64,000 nt of DNA from Neobacillus citreus (GTDB taxonomy: Bacteria > Bacillota > Bacilli > Bacillales > Cytobacillaceae): assembly GCF_018343545.2 (NCBI RefSeq), contig NZ_JAGYPE020000015.1, positions 26,664-90,663 on the forward strand. The letters are read 5' to 3'. A model generated the notes under the pieces. That model ran no database searches. It was not told the DNA's origin and saw nothing but the letters and a program-made list of their open reading frames with translations. Of this stretch, positions 50,651 to 60,648 are shown in pieces. A program made the translations under genes and the position numbers. Within the stretch, counting starts at the first letter, position 1; each line of letters begins with the position of its first letter.

Positions 50651-53167
50651 TTTCAAATATTGCTCAAAATCGCTTTTATTTAATGGTCTACTAAATAAAT
50701 AGCCCTGCATTAAACAACAATCTCTAGAAAGTAAAAATTCCTTCTGATATTCCTTTTCAACTCCTTCTGCAATTACTTGAAGCTTTAAGCTTCGGCCTAG
50801 ATTAATAATAGCTTCGGGAATCTCGGAGTTCTCAAAATCTTCTTCGATATTCTGAATAAAGGATTTATCTATTTTTAAGCAATCGATCGGTAAATCTTTT
50901 AAATAGCTTAAAGACGAATAGCCCGTCCCAAAATCATCAATAGAAATGGAGATTCCCAAACTTTTAAGTGTACGAAGTGATTGAACAATTTCTCGTGAAT
51001 TATTCAAAAGAATGCTTTCTGTAATCTCAATTTCAAAACAGTCAGGACGTAATTCACTATTGGCAAGAATTTCTTCAATCATCGTGACCATCTTGCGTGG
51101 TTCCTGAAACTGCCGGGCAGAAAAATTTACCCCTACTGATAACGGAATAGGCCTATTCATGTTCCAGAAGCTTACCTGACTGCAGGCTGTTTTCATCACA
51201 AATTCCCAGATTGGCTGAATTAATTCTGTTTCTTCGGCAATTGGGATAAAAATTTCCGGCGAAACAACACCCAATTCATCATCCGTCCATCTCAGCAAAG
51301 CTTCAACACCAAAGATGGTACCTTCTTTTACATTCATTTTTGGCTGGTAATAGACTTCTAATAATTCATTTTCAATCGCTTTTCTTAAGCGAGCCTCAAG
51401 ATGTGGTCTTTTTATATTCGCCTTTCTTAACTGTTCTGAAAAAACAACAACTTTGTTTCCTCCCATTTTCTTCGCCGTATACATGGCCGTATCTGCGTAG
51501 ATAATGAGACTTTCGATATTATCTGTGTGCTCGGGGTAGATGCTGACACCACAGCTGGCTCCCATATAAATTTCTGTTTCATCAAGAAAATAAGGGGCTT
51601 TTAAGTTGGAAATGATTCTCTCAGCAGAACTCTTTGTATCTTGTAAATTATAATTGAACAATAAAATAATAAATTCATCGCCGCCTTGCCTGATGATGAA
51701 ATGATTTTCATTATTGGGCAGGCTATCCTTTATACGGCTGGCAGTCATTTTGAGGATTTCGTCCCCTTTGGAATGCCCAAAGGAGTCATTAACTTCCTTA
51801 AAACGGTCCATATCCATGAAAATAACCGATAAGGTTTCTCCATTTTGATTCGCCCTATTTACAATCGAAGGCAGTTTTTCTTGAAAATATCTTCTGTTAA
51901 GCAGTCCTGTTAACGCGTCATGATTCGCTTGGTATTCGATAAATTCCCTGCTCTGCTGGAGATCCGTTACATAGTTGTGCAGGTCCTTAGACAAAGCATT
52001 GACGTTTTCCGCGAGCATGCCCAGCTCATCCTTGCGTTTCAAATGAAGGTTTTTTCCAAAATTGCCTTTGGCTATTTCATTGACCCGATCCACGATATAA
52101 CCAATCGGCCTGGTAATGGAGTTTGAAAAAATAAAGCTGATAATTAACACGATAATCATAATGATAATGGAAAGCAGGATATGAACCTTCAGTTCATGCG
52201 CCAATTCATTTTCTATCAGTCCATAATCATAAACGAGGCCCGTCACAAAAGCTGTACCATTGGCTGAACCGGGGACGAAGGTTTTCATAACGTTTTTGCC
52301 ATTTAAGTGGGCCTTGTAGGATTGCGTTTTCCCTGTTTTCATCGCCATTTTGATTAAAGCAGCATCCTTTTTATAGTTTTCGTATTTATAGTCACCGTAC
52401 CACTTAGGACGCGCTGAAATGCGCATATAGGAGTTTCCGTTTAAATGAACGTATTCGTCCTTTTTTCCAAAATTCTTGGGATTGAAAACAGTTAACTCCA
52501 AAATGCCTTTTTGCTTGGTATAATCTTTTATAATTTTTTTAGGGCCAAAAAGATCCTCATATTCTATTGCTTCACTGTCCCGGAAATAAGGGTTTATGAT
52601 ATAATTCGTTGTCCCATCATAATAATAGCCCCATTTATCAACGTGATCCGGATCCGAAGAGGCTACTTCGATTGGTCCCGACCAATAATTTGGCAGTGTT
52701 AACCCCTTTCCGACCGTAACAGGCTTTAACGCAAAAAGCTGCTGATAGGCTTCATACCAATAGCCCCATCCCTTGGTGGACATGTTAATTTCCTGAGGGT
52801 CGGATGATTTCACACCAATAATGTCATCTTCTGTCTTTGCCATTAAAGTAATGTGTGAGACCCCGACGTCCTTGGCTATTTTTTTGAGCTGCTCGTTTGA
52901 GACATCCTCCCAGCGGGGCGGAAGCTGATCCTTGATGGCGAGGGAGGCAATCCGTAAATCGCTGCCAAGAATATCTTCAACATATAAGGAACCCTTGGTT
53001 GTATTTTTGACATGATAGGAAATTTCCTTTGTGATCATGGAAATCTCTCGATTGTTAGTACTAATGAGCTGATTTTTTGACCGAATATAATGAAAGGCAT
53101 TATTCGTAACTAAAATGATAAATACAAGCAGACAAAATAATAGCGGAAGTTTTTTCTTTATAGACAA
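50630..53167 (-). CDS. Membrane sensor with HAMP, GGDEF and EAL domains
   Basis: An 845-aa c-di-GMP enzyme. Layout: membrane segment about residues 9-26, an extracytoplasmic Cache-like sensor about 30-325, a second membrane segment about 330-350, HAMP about 350-405, GGDEF about 420-580 with an intact RQGGDEFIILL, and EAL about 595-840 with intact EALLRW, plus DDFGTGYSSLSYLKDLPIDC. Both catalytic motifs are intact, so it may make and break c-di-GMP. It probably tunes matrix or motility in response to an outside signal. Single gene. Confidence 0.92.
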   Translation of the reverse strand: MSIKKKLPLLFCLLVFIILVTNNAFHYIRSKNQLISTNNREISMITKEISYHVKNTTKGSLYVEDILGSDLRIASLAIKDQLPPRWEDVSNEQLKKIAKDVGVSHITLMAKTEDDIIGVKSSDPQEINMSTKGWGYWYEAYQQLFALKPVTVGKGLTLPNYWSGPIEVASSDPDHVDKWGYYYDGTTNYIINPYFRDSEAIEYEDLFGPKKIIKDYTKQKGILELTVFNPKNFGKKDEYVHLNGNSYMRISARPKWYGDYKYENYKKDAALIKMAMKTGKTQSYKAHLNGKNVMKTFVPGSANGTAFVTGLVYDYGLIENELAHELKVHILLSIIIMIIVLIISFIFSNSITRPIGYIVDRVNEIAKGNFGKNLHLKRKDELGMLAENVNALSKDLHNYVTDLQQSREFIEYQANHDALTGLLNRRYFQEKLPSIVNRANQNGETLSVIFMDMDRFKEVNDSFGHSKGDEILKMTASRIKDSLPNNENHFIIRQGGDEFIILLFNYNLQDTKSSAERIISNLKAPYFLDETEIYMGASCGVSIYPEHTDNIESLIIYADTAMYTAKKMGGNKVVVFSEQLRKANIKRPHLEARLRKAIENELLEVYYQPKMNVKEGTIFGVEALLRWTDDELGVVSPEIFIPIAEETELIQPIWEFVMKTACSQVSFWNMNRPIPLSVGVNFSARQFQEPRKMVTMIEEILANSELRPDCFEIEITESILLNNSREIVQSLRTLKSLGISISIDDFGTGYSSLSYLKDLPIDCLKIDKSFIQNIEEDFENSEIPEAIINLGRSLKLQVIAEGVEKEYQKEFLLSRDCCLMQGYLFSRPLNKSDFEQYLKKQKEAE

Positions 53168-53241
53168 GCTTTAACACTCCAATGAGCAGCATACACTTCC
53201 TTTTAATAAGGTGTGTATGCTGTTGTAGATTAGGGGACAGA

Positions 53242-53385
53242 TTAACCCTTTATTCCATGGAGCCATTCTTCATAGCATTCATCACATAGTGTTTCATGCC
53301 TTTCTTGATTGGCTGAATCAAACGAAACCTGATGAAGATGTTTTTCCTCAAATTGGTTTGTGCAATAAAAGCATGTATCAGGCAT
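53242..53385 (-). CDS. Zinc-ribbon miniprotein, 47 aa
   Basis: ATG 53385 follows AGGAGGA. The product starts MPDTCFYCTNQFEEKHLHQV and ends ETLCDECYEEWLHGIKG: two CxxC pairs about 26 residues apart, a typical zinc ribbon. The ribosome site, Cys pattern and intact short frame make it a real gene. The partner is unknown. It lies upstream of the GGDEF-EAL gene on the same strand. Confidence 0.8.
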   Translation of the reverse strand: MPDTCFYCTNQFEEKHLHQVSFDSANQERHETLCDECYEEWLHGIKG

Positions 53386-53541
53386 TTTCTATCCTCCTTT
53401 ATAAATATAGATAGTTTAGTTTCTTCCCGCAACCTAAGTTTTATAATAGAAAAAAATCTTTCAGCAACTCGTCCTACTATCTCCCAGTATGGTAAAATAG
53501 TGTAAAAATTGGGAATTTTTTAGAGGGGGAGGCCTTCAAGT

Positions 53542-56500
53542 ATGAAGCTTCCAATTATCCAAACGAAGCTGCGGGTTCCTGCAGTGAAAGATGAATTTCT
53601 AAGAAGAGCAAATCTTACGAGGAAGCTGAAGAAAATACCAGAACATCCCTTAACTATTATTCATTCCGGGGCTGGCTTTGGAAAAAGCACCGCACTTGCC
53701 TTGTTCATGAAGGACGAAAATATTAATGGCTGCTGGTATTCCATCTCTTCTATGGATGATGATATCCTTCCGTTTCTGTCTCATATTATCCATTCCATTC
53801 GAAAAGCTGCCCCTGAGTTTGGCAGAGAGTTGTTAACCTTTGTGGAAACCACAGATCGTTATATCCGCAATGAAGAAATAGGTTTCCTCTGTTCTTTGTT
53901 TATTAATGAAATCCTTGAAACCAGTTCTGAAATCATTTTGATTTTGGATGATTTTCACCAAATTGAACAGTCCTATACCATTAATAGTTTCATGGAAAAT
54001 CTTCTCGAGCATATCCCTGCCAATTTGCATATTGTGATCTCTAGCCGAAGCCGTCCGGTTTGGAAGCCTCTTACAAAAATGAAAGTGTGCGGACAATTGC
54101 TGGAAATTACCAAAGAGGACTTAATTCTGACCATCGAGGAAATGGAATTGCTCTTGTTGGACTTATATGGCCTGGAGGTGGAACATTATCATTTATTAGC
54201 TATTTATCAAGTAACAGAAGGATGGATTATTGCCACATGTATGATTGCCCAGCAAATTCCCTTGAAACAGGACATTTCCGCTTTAATTGAGCAAACTTCC
54301 CTGTCCCTTCATGACTTTTTTCAGTATCTAGTTTTGGAAGTGTTTTCAAAGCAGCCGCCCATCGTTCAGCAATTTCTTGAACAAACATCTATTTTTGAGG
54401 AGATTGAAGAGGAATTATGTGACGAGGTCATCGGCATTCAAGCGGCCTCAAGTATGTTGGAACAGTTAAAAGACCGAAACCTGTTTATCCAAAAAGTCGA
54501 CTCAAAGCATTATCGTTACCACGCATTATTTAAGGATTTTTTAGAAAATCATTTTGAAAAGAATCATCCGGAAAACTTTATCTTCCTGCATGAACGATGT
54601 GCCCGTTTTTATGAAAAAAGGGAGCTTTGGGAAAAGGCACTTTATCATTACAAAAAAATAAAACAGTTTAAAGCGATTGCCTCTATATTGCAGGAAAAGG
54701 GCTTTCACATGCTAGAAAGCGGTAAATTGGAAAGCTTAGCGGATTTGTTAAAAAAAATCCCTGAGGATGAGTTCGATACCTACTATCTTCTTTGGCTATT
54801 GAAAGCGGAGGTATACCGATACCGTTCCCAATATCTTGACGCCGAAGAATGTTATCATGAGGCTTACGAAGGTGCCCGGAGGAGAAATGATTTTATCGGA
54901 ATAAGCAGGGCTTTAGAGGGAAAAGCAAAGATTTACTTGGACACGATTCAGCCTCAGCGTGCAGAACAGCTTTTATATGAAGCGATTGCCCACCGGGAAA
55001 AAAGCAATAGCCCCGTGGAGGAGAGCGGCAGACTTTATGAATTATTATCCGAGAATCTGCTTAACTCCGGGAAAGCAAAAAAAGCGGAAGTTTGGCTAAA
55101 AAAAGCCAAGGAATCGACTATTTCCAAGCTTGACGGAAGCCTCGAGGCAAGATTGTATCTACGAACAGGACGGTTTGAGAAAGCAAAGAAATTTCTATAT
55201 ATGAAAAAAGCTGAAGTTAAGAATGTTCAACTTTCTTCCCTGCCGCAGGCACACCGTGAAATTGACTTATTACTTTCCATTATCGAGGCTTTTACTGGAG
55301 AAGGGAATAAAGCAAAAGAGCTTGCCCAGGCAGGCATCCAGCAGGGAATCAGCTTGAAGGCTCCATTTGTGGAGGCCTGCGGGTGGATTAGGATGGGGCA
55401 CGCTGTTCAAATTTTGAATAAATATGATTCTTCGTTAGCGGAAAACTGCTATCAGACGGCACTAGAATTGATGGATAAATTGCAAGTTGACCGTGGTAAG
55501 GCAGAGCCATTAATGGGACTTTGTATTTTATATGGCGTCAGAGGGGAATTCGAACGGGCGATGACGGCCGGTAAACGTGCTTTGCAGGAGACGGAAAGAG
55601 TGAATGATCTTTGGCTTTCGGCCATGATTACGCTTGGCATGGGGATCACTTGCATTCATAATGAACGATTCTCAAAGGCCCTGGATTACTTGGAGCAAAC
55701 GAATACCATGTTTGTACATTGTGAGGACTCTTATGGTCAAATGCTCAGCAATTTCTGGCTGGCCTATTGTTTTCACATCGAGAAAAATTGGAAACAATTC
55801 AGGACAGCCTTTGCTGAGTTTTTAAATATTGTCCAAACACACGAATATGAATTCATTTTTCATAAAAGATCTGTCTTTGGTCCAAGAGATTTGCAGGTGT
55901 TCATTCCTATGTTAATAGATTGTTTAAAAGAAGACGGACAAACAGGATTTGCGGCCAAAATTCTGCAGGATATGGGAATTGCCGCCTTAGAATCCCACCC
56001 CGGTTATTCCATCAGGGTCCAAACCCTTGGGCAATTCAGGATTTGGCTGGCGGATAAGGAAGTCGGTGAAAAGGAATGGCAGAGAGAAAAGGCAAAGGAA
56101 CTATTTCAATTATTGATGACTACCGGTGAATTAATTTCAAAAGAAGAGATTATTGCAATCCTTTGGCCAAATCAAGAGCGAAAAAGTGCTGACCGGGACT
56201 TCAAGGTGGCCTTAAACAGCCTGCAGAATGTCCTTGAACCCGCACGGAAGGCAAGGGCTGCGCCTTTTTTTGTAATAAGAGAAGGAAGCTTCTATGGATT
56301 AAATCCACTGGCGGTGATTGAATTGGATACAGTCCTTTTTCAGGACTTGATTCAAAAAGGGCTTCAGGAAGCAGAACCTGAGAAAGGGCAGCTTTTTTTG
56401 GAAAAGGGCTTAAAGCTCTATCAGGGGGAGTATTTGCCTGACCGCCGCTACGATGATTGGTGTATCAGCAAAAGGGAGAGGATGCTCGTTTATTTCCTAA

Positions 56501-56781
56501 GAGGAGCGGAAAAAATGGCTCAAGCCTATGTTCGTCAGGAAAATTATGATGGGGCCATTTTCTGGTGTGAAAAAATATTGGAGCGGGACCGTACCTGGGA
56601 AGAAGCATACCGGCTGCTCATGTACTGCTACTATCGTAAAAATAACCGGCCGCAGGCCTTAAAATGGTATCAAAAATGCACCGAGGTCCTCGAAAAAGAA
56701 CTAGGTGTTTCGCCGCTTGAGCCAACAAGGCATATGCGTGACATGATTATGGAATCTGACAGCTATATACAGCCAATCTGA
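53542..56781 (+). CDS. MalT-like ATPase regulator with C-terminal wHTH + BTAD domain
   Basis: A 1079-aa STAND-type regulator. The N-terminal ATPase has Walker A HSGAGFGKST (about residues 41-50) and Walker B ILILDDFHQIEQS. A long TPR region spans about 370-830. The C-terminus has a winged helix (QTLGQFRIWLADKEVGEKEW, about 835-925) followed by a BTAD domain to the end (LYQGEYLPDRRYDDWC). No LuxR helix-turn-helix is present, unlike MalT. It is followed by a terminator and then the liv-type operon, which it probably activates on binding an inducer and ATP. Confidence 0.88.
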   Translation: MKLPIIQTKLRVPAVKDEFLRRANLTRKLKKIPEHPLTIIHSGAGFGKSTALALFMKDENINGCWYSISSMDDDILPFLSHIIHSIRKAAPEFGRELLTFVETTDRYIRNEEIGFLCSLFINEILETSSEIILILDDFHQIEQSYTINSFMENLLEHIPANLHIVISSRSRPVWKPLTKMKVCGQLLEITKEDLILTIEEMELLLLDLYGLEVEHYHLLAIYQVTEGWIIATCMIAQQIPLKQDISALIEQTSLSLHDFFQYLVLEVFSKQPPIVQQFLEQTSIFEEIEEELCDEVIGIQAASSMLEQLKDRNLFIQKVDSKHYRYHALFKDFLENHFEKNHPENFIFLHERCARFYEKRELWEKALYHYKKIKQFKAIASILQEKGFHMLESGKLESLADLLKKIPEDEFDTYYLLWLLKAEVYRYRSQYLDAEECYHEAYEGARRRNDFIGISRALEGKAKIYLDTIQPQRAEQLLYEAIAHREKSNSPVEESGRLYELLSENLLNSGKAKKAEVWLKKAKESTISKLDGSLEARLYLRTGRFEKAKKFLYMKKAEVKNVQLSSLPQAHREIDLLLSIIEAFTGEGNKAKELAQAGIQQGISLKAPFVEACGWIRMGHAVQILNKYDSSLAENCYQTALELMDKLQVDRGKAEPLMGLCILYGVRGEFERAMTAGKRALQETERVNDLWLSAMITLGMGITCIHNERFSKALDYLEQTNTMFVHCEDSYGQMLSNFWLAYCFHIEKNWKQFRTAFAEFLNIVQTHEYEFIFHKRSVFGPRDLQVFIPMLIDCLKEDGQTGFAAKILQDMGIAALESHPGYSIRVQTLGQFRIWLADKEVGEKEWQREKAKELFQLLMTTGELISKEEIIAILWPNQERKSADRDFKVALNSLQNVLEPARKARAAPFFVIREGSFYGLNPLAVIELDTVLFQDLIQKGLQEAEPEKGQLFLEKGLKLYQGEYLPDRRYDDWCISKRERMLVYFLRGAEKMAQAYVRQENYDGAIFWCEKILERDRTWEEAYRLLMYCYYRKNNRPQALKWYQKCTEVLEKELGVSPLEPTRHMRDMIMESDSYIQPI

Positions 56782-56809
56782 CAGCCTGAAAAAAAGGCTG
56801 TTTTTTTTT
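56781..56809 (+). terminator. Terminator of the MalT/BTAD regulator
   Basis: ACAGCCT (56781-56787) pairs with AGGCTGT (56795-56801), followed by nine T. Confidence 0.85.
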
Positions 56810-56893
56810 GTAACTTCTTTGTAACTCCTATTTCCTATGATGAAGTCAAAGCATTTCCATGATTGACCTGAAAAATTTTAAGGGGGAAGAGAT

Positions 56894-58132
56894 GTGAAGG
56901 GAAGCAGAAAAAGATGGGCATTTTTAGGATTACTAATGTTTGTGATGCTGTTTGCCAGTGCGTGCAGCTCGGACAAATCATCATCAGAGCCGAAGGACAA
57001 CGGTGGAAAGAAGGAAGAAAATAAAGCCCCAATTAAAATCGGTGTGCTTGCATCAAAAACTGGAGCCTTGGAGTCCTACGGTAAACAAACATTAAGAGGC
57101 TTTGAGCTGGGACTACAATATGCTACAGACGGAAAGATGGAAGTGGATGGCAGAAAAATTGAATTCTATGTGGAAGATACCGAAACGAAGCCGGAAGTAG
57201 CTGTACAAAAAGCAACGAAACTATTAGAAGAAGATAAGGTAGATTTCTTGGTTGGATCGTCTAGTTCGGCTGATACATTAGCAGTACTTCCGCTGGCTGA
57301 GGAATATAAAAGAATTATGGTGGTTGAACCAGCTGCAGCTGATACGATTACTGGATCCGAGTTCAACCCTTATATTTTCCGAACAGCACGGAACTCTTCA
57401 CAGGACGCAGTTGCAGGTGCAGCAGCCATCGCGAAAAAGGGTGTCAAAATTGCGACCCTAGCTCCTGATTATTCATTTGGACGTGACGGGGTAGCAGCAT
57501 TTAAAGAAGCGGCTAAGAAATTAGATGCTGACATTGTAAAGGAAGAATATGCGGATCCGGCAGCAACGGATTTTACCTCTAATATTCAAAAAATCATTGA
57601 TGCCAAACCTGATTACTTATTCGTAGTCTGGGCCGGCGCTAACTCTCCATGGAAACAGATTGCCGATATGAAGGTTCAGGAAAAAGGCATCAAAATCTCA
57701 ACCGGAGCACCGGATATTGCGGCCTTATCTACAATGGCGCCGCTTGTAGGAATGGAAGGCTTCACTGTCTATTATCATGATCTTCCAAAAAATAAAATCA
57801 ATGATTGGCTTGTCGCTGAACATAAAAAGAAATTTAACAATGAGGTTCCCGACCTATTTACACCAGGAGGTATGAGTGCGGCGATCTCCATTGTGGAAGC
57901 TGTCAAGAAAACAAAAGGCGATACTGACGCCGATAAATTGATTAAAGCGATGGAAGGAATGAGCTTTGAAACACCGAAAGGAAAAATGACATTCCGACCT
58001 GAGGATCACCAGGCACTGCAGTCATTATATGCGATTAAGCTTGAGAAAAAGGATGGCGTGAATTATCCGGTTCCGGTATTAATGCGCGAGCTGACTCCCG
58101 AGGAAACCGCTCCGCCAATTCGTAATAAATGA
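56894..58132 (+). CDS. ABC transporter substrate-binding lipoprotein (LivK/Leu-Ile-Val-binding type)
   Basis: A 412-aa lipoprotein: signal with lipobox LFASAC (Cys about residue 24), a Ser/Lys-rich linker, then the periplasmic binding protein fold (PIKIGVLASKTGALESYGKQ, FLVGSSSSADTLAVLPLAEE, VVEPAAADTITG). It starts at GTG 56894 after GGGGAAGAG. It catches the substrate for the transporter encoded next. Given the FabH-like and hydrolase genes downstream, the substrate may not be an amino acid. Confidence 0.88.
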   Translation: MKGSRKRWAFLGLLMFVMLFASACSSDKSSSEPKDNGGKKEENKAPIKIGVLASKTGALESYGKQTLRGFELGLQYATDGKMEVDGRKIEFYVEDTETKPEVAVQKATKLLEEDKVDFLVGSSSSADTLAVLPLAEEYKRIMVVEPAAADTITGSEFNPYIFRTARNSSQDAVAGAAAIAKKGVKIATLAPDYSFGRDGVAAFKEAAKKLDADIVKEEYADPAATDFTSNIQKIIDAKPDYLFVVWAGANSPWKQIADMKVQEKGIKISTGAPDIAALSTMAPLVGMEGFTVYYHDLPKNKINDWLVAEHKKKFNNEVPDLFTPGGMSAAISIVEAVKKTKGDTDADKLIKAMEGMSFETPKGKMTFRPEDHQALQSLYAIKLEKKDGVNYPVPVLMRELTPEETAPPIRNK

Positions 58133-58135
58133 AAA

Positions 58136-58224
58136 CTCGCCGATAGGACGAAGACGGAGGCGTAGTTGAATTTATACGTTATGAAATTATAAATTTTGAA
58201 AAAAATTATAATTTCATATTAGCT
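58136..58224 (+). repeat. Dispersed repeat, copy 2 (about 89 bp)
   Basis: This is the second copy of the element at 39704-39800: TAGGACGAAGACGGAGGCGTAG, in full agreement apart from one base, TTGAATTTATACGTTATG, the AT-rich inverted repeat GAAATTATAAATT/AATTATAATTTC, and TATTAGC. It lacks the first arm (GTCCGT) of the hairpin present in copy 1. It lies directly after the stop of the substrate-binding gene. Confidence 0.75.
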
Positions 58225-58306
58225 AAATAAATTTCACAGGTGAGTGGGGGATTAAGGTTTATTAAGTTCCCCCTCTTCCTATTTGTAATCTAGGGTGGTG
58301 ATATGT

Positions 58307-59062
58307 TTGGCAGCATTGATTGAAACAAATGATTTATCGATAACCTTTGGCGGTCATACCGCGGTTGATTCCGTTACATTAACAGTTCCTGAAAAACACT
58401 TTAAGTCAATTATCGGGCCGAATGGCGCCGGAAAAACGACCTTTTTTAATCTATTAAGCGGGCAGCTTACGCCGACAAAAGGGAAAATTTATTACCGGGG
58501 GAAAGACATCACTGCTTTTTCACCGACGAAACGAACCAGGGCAGGAATTGGCCGTTCCTTTCAAATTACAAATGTATTTCCCAATTTAACCGTTTTGGAA
58601 AATGTCCGGCTCGCTGTCCAATCGCAGTCGGGAGTCCGCTATCAAATGCTCTTTCATTATAAAAAATATCGCCAATTTGAAGAGAAGGCGCTGGAATGGC
58701 TGAGGCTGGTGCTTCTCGATGACAAACAGGACTCACTTGCCGCTAACCTTGCCCATGGTGAAAAGCGGAAGCTGGAAATTGCCATGCTGCTGGCATTGGA
58801 AACAGAGGTTTTGCTACTGGATGAACCGACCGCGGGGATGTCCCTAGAGGAGGTTCCAGCGATTTTGGAGGTCATCAAGCGGATTAAGCAGCAAGGGGAT
58901 CGAACCATCATTCTAATTGAACACAAAATGGATATGATTTTAGATTTGTCCGATTCTGTCATGGTTTTGTTTAACGGCAGGCTTCTGGCTGACGGCACGC
59001 CAGAGGAAATCATGAAAAATGAGACGGTTCAGTCGGCCTATTTAGGAGGGCTTTACGAATGA
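58307..59062 (+). CDS. Branched-chain-amino-acid-type ABC transporter ATPase LivG-like
   Basis: A 251-aa ATPase: Walker A IIGPNGAGKTTFFNLLSG, Q-loop GIGRSFQITNVFPNLTVLEN, signature region LAHGEKRKLEIAMLLA and Walker B VLLLDEPTAGMS. I chose TTG 58307 because GGTGGTGAT lies just upstream; a GTG at 58295 overlaps that site. It pairs with the LivF-like ATPase and overlaps it by ATGA. Confidence 0.9.
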   Translation: MAALIETNDLSITFGGHTAVDSVTLTVPEKHFKSIIGPNGAGKTTFFNLLSGQLTPTKGKIYYRGKDITAFSPTKRTRAGIGRSFQITNVFPNLTVLENVRLAVQSQSGVRYQMLFHYKKYRQFEEKALEWLRLVLLDDKQDSLAANLAHGEKRKLEIAMLLALETEVLLLDEPTAGMSLEEVPAILEVIKRIKQQGDRTIILIEHKMDMILDLSDSVMVLFNGRLLADGTPEEIMKNETVQSAYLGGLYE

Positions 59063-59766
59063 GCGAACTACTGCAGCTAAAGGACATAGAAACACATATT
59101 GGCCAATATCATATTCTTCAGGGTGTTTCGTTGGAAGTGAAAAAGGGAGAAGTGACCGTTTTGCTTGGCCGAAATGGAGCAGGTAAGACGACCACTTTAC
59201 GGACTATCATGGGGTTTACGCCTGCTTCCAAAGGAAGTGTGATCTTTAAAGGGGAGTCCATTCAGACTCTTGCCCCCTATACCATTGCCAAAAAAGGGAT
59301 TGGTTTTGTACCGGAAGACCAAGGGATTTTTTCAGGCTTAACCGTTGAGGAAAATATGAAAGTGGCAATGCAAAAGGAAAATACAGAAACCTTGAAGAGA
59401 ATGGATTGGATCCTGGAGCTGTTTCCCGACTTGAAAAAGTTTTGGAAAAAGCCAGGAGGGCTGTTAAGTGGGGGGCAGAAGCAAATGCTGGCCATTGCCA
59501 GGGCCTATATTAATGAGAATGAATTGCTATTAATCGATGAGCCGAGTAAGGGATTGGCTCCAATCGTTGTGGAAAAGGTGATGGAATCCATTACCCAAAT
59601 GAAGGAGCAGACAACCATTGTTTTGGTCGAGCAAAATTTCATGATGGCGAGTACGATCGGTGACCGTTATTACATTATTGATGACGGCCAGACAGTAAGC
59701 CATGGAACAATGCAGGAATTGAAAGAAAACGAGGAAAAGAAACGAAAATATTTAGGGATTGCCTAG
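59059..59766 (+). CDS. Branched-chain-amino-acid-type ABC transporter ATPase LivF-like
   Basis: A 235-aa ATPase: Walker A LLGRNGAGKTTTLRTIMGF, GFVPEDQGIFSGLTVEENMK, signature LLSGGQKQMLAIARAY and Walker B LLLIDEPSKGLAP. Second ATPase of the liv-type transporter; coupled to LivG by an overlapping start. Confidence 0.92.
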   Translation: MSELLQLKDIETHIGQYHILQGVSLEVKKGEVTVLLGRNGAGKTTTLRTIMGFTPASKGSVIFKGESIQTLAPYTIAKKGIGFVPEDQGIFSGLTVEENMKVAMQKENTETLKRMDWILELFPDLKKFWKKPGGLLSGGQKQMLAIARAYINENELLLIDEPSKGLAPIVVEKVMESITQMKEQTTIVLVEQNFMMASTIGDRYYIIDDGQTVSHGTMQELKENEEKKRKYLGIA

Positions 59767-59783
59767 GAAAGGGGAAGACCTTT

Positions 59784-60644
59784 GTGGATTTATTCTTCAA
59801 TTTGGCTTTAAATGGGCTGGCGACTGGGATGCTCATTTTCCTGCTGGCAGCCGGGTTAACGCTAATATTTGGGTTAATGGATGTATTGAACTTTGCCCAT
59901 GGCGGGTTATTTGCCTGGGGAGCTTACAGCGGTTTATGGATTTATGGAAAAACGGGGAGCTTTCTGATTGGGATTGCCGGTGCCGTCCTGACCGGATTCC
60001 TTTTAGGCATCATCACGGAAAAATGGATTATCAAACCGGTTTATGGGAATCATGTCCAGCAAATTTTAATTACACTTGGGCTCATGCTTGTACTTTCGGA
60101 AATGCTGAAGGTGATTTGGGGACCTAATCAAATTACCGCCACGCCACCGGATTATTTAAAGGGAAGCTGGGAACTAGGCGGCGTGATTATCATTAAATAT
60201 CGGGTATTTATTATTTTGGCTGGCCTGCTTATTTATACGTGCGTGCAATTTTTGCTCAAAAAAACGAAAATCGGCCTTGTCGTCCGAGCTGGCGTAATGA
60301 ATAAGGAAATGGTCCAGGCATTAGGTATCAATATTCAAAAGGTATTTATGTTTGTATTTATGATTGGTGCAGGAATGGCCGCTCTCGGCGGAGTTCTTTT
60401 GGGGCCATATTCCGGAGTCATCCATGCCGGGATGGGAATGGAGTTTGCCATTTTAGCCTTTATCGTGGTAGTCATCGGGGGCATGGGCAATTTCAGTGGT
60501 TCCATTTTGGCGGCCATTCTTGTGGGGCTGTCCGGTTCGTTTATGGCGTACTATGTTCCGGATTTGTCGCTTGCTGTTAATATGCTGTTAATGGCAGTTG
60601 TATTGATTATTCGGCCGCAAGGACTATTTGGGGCAAAGGGGTGA
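59784..60644 (+). CDS. Branched-chain-amino-acid-type ABC permease LivH-like
   Basis: A 286-aa membrane permease with about eight hydrophobic segments and the family patterns GLTLIFGLMDVLNFAHGGLF and FIVVVIGGMGNFSGSILAAI. It starts at GTG 59784 behind AAAGGGGAAG. Forms the channel with the LivM-like protein. Confidence 0.9.
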   Translation: MDLFFNLALNGLATGMLIFLLAAGLTLIFGLMDVLNFAHGGLFAWGAYSGLWIYGKTGSFLIGIAGAVLTGFLLGIITEKWIIKPVYGNHVQQILITLGLMLVLSEMLKVIWGPNQITATPPDYLKGSWELGGVIIIKYRVFIILAGLLIYTCVQFLLKKTKIGLVVRAGVMNKEMVQALGINIQKVFMFVFMIGAGMAALGGVLLGPYSGVIHAGMGMEFAILAFIVVVIGGMGNFSGSILAAILVGLSGSFMAYYVPDLSLAVNMLLMAVVLIIRPQGLFGAKG

Positions 60645-60648
60645 GAAT

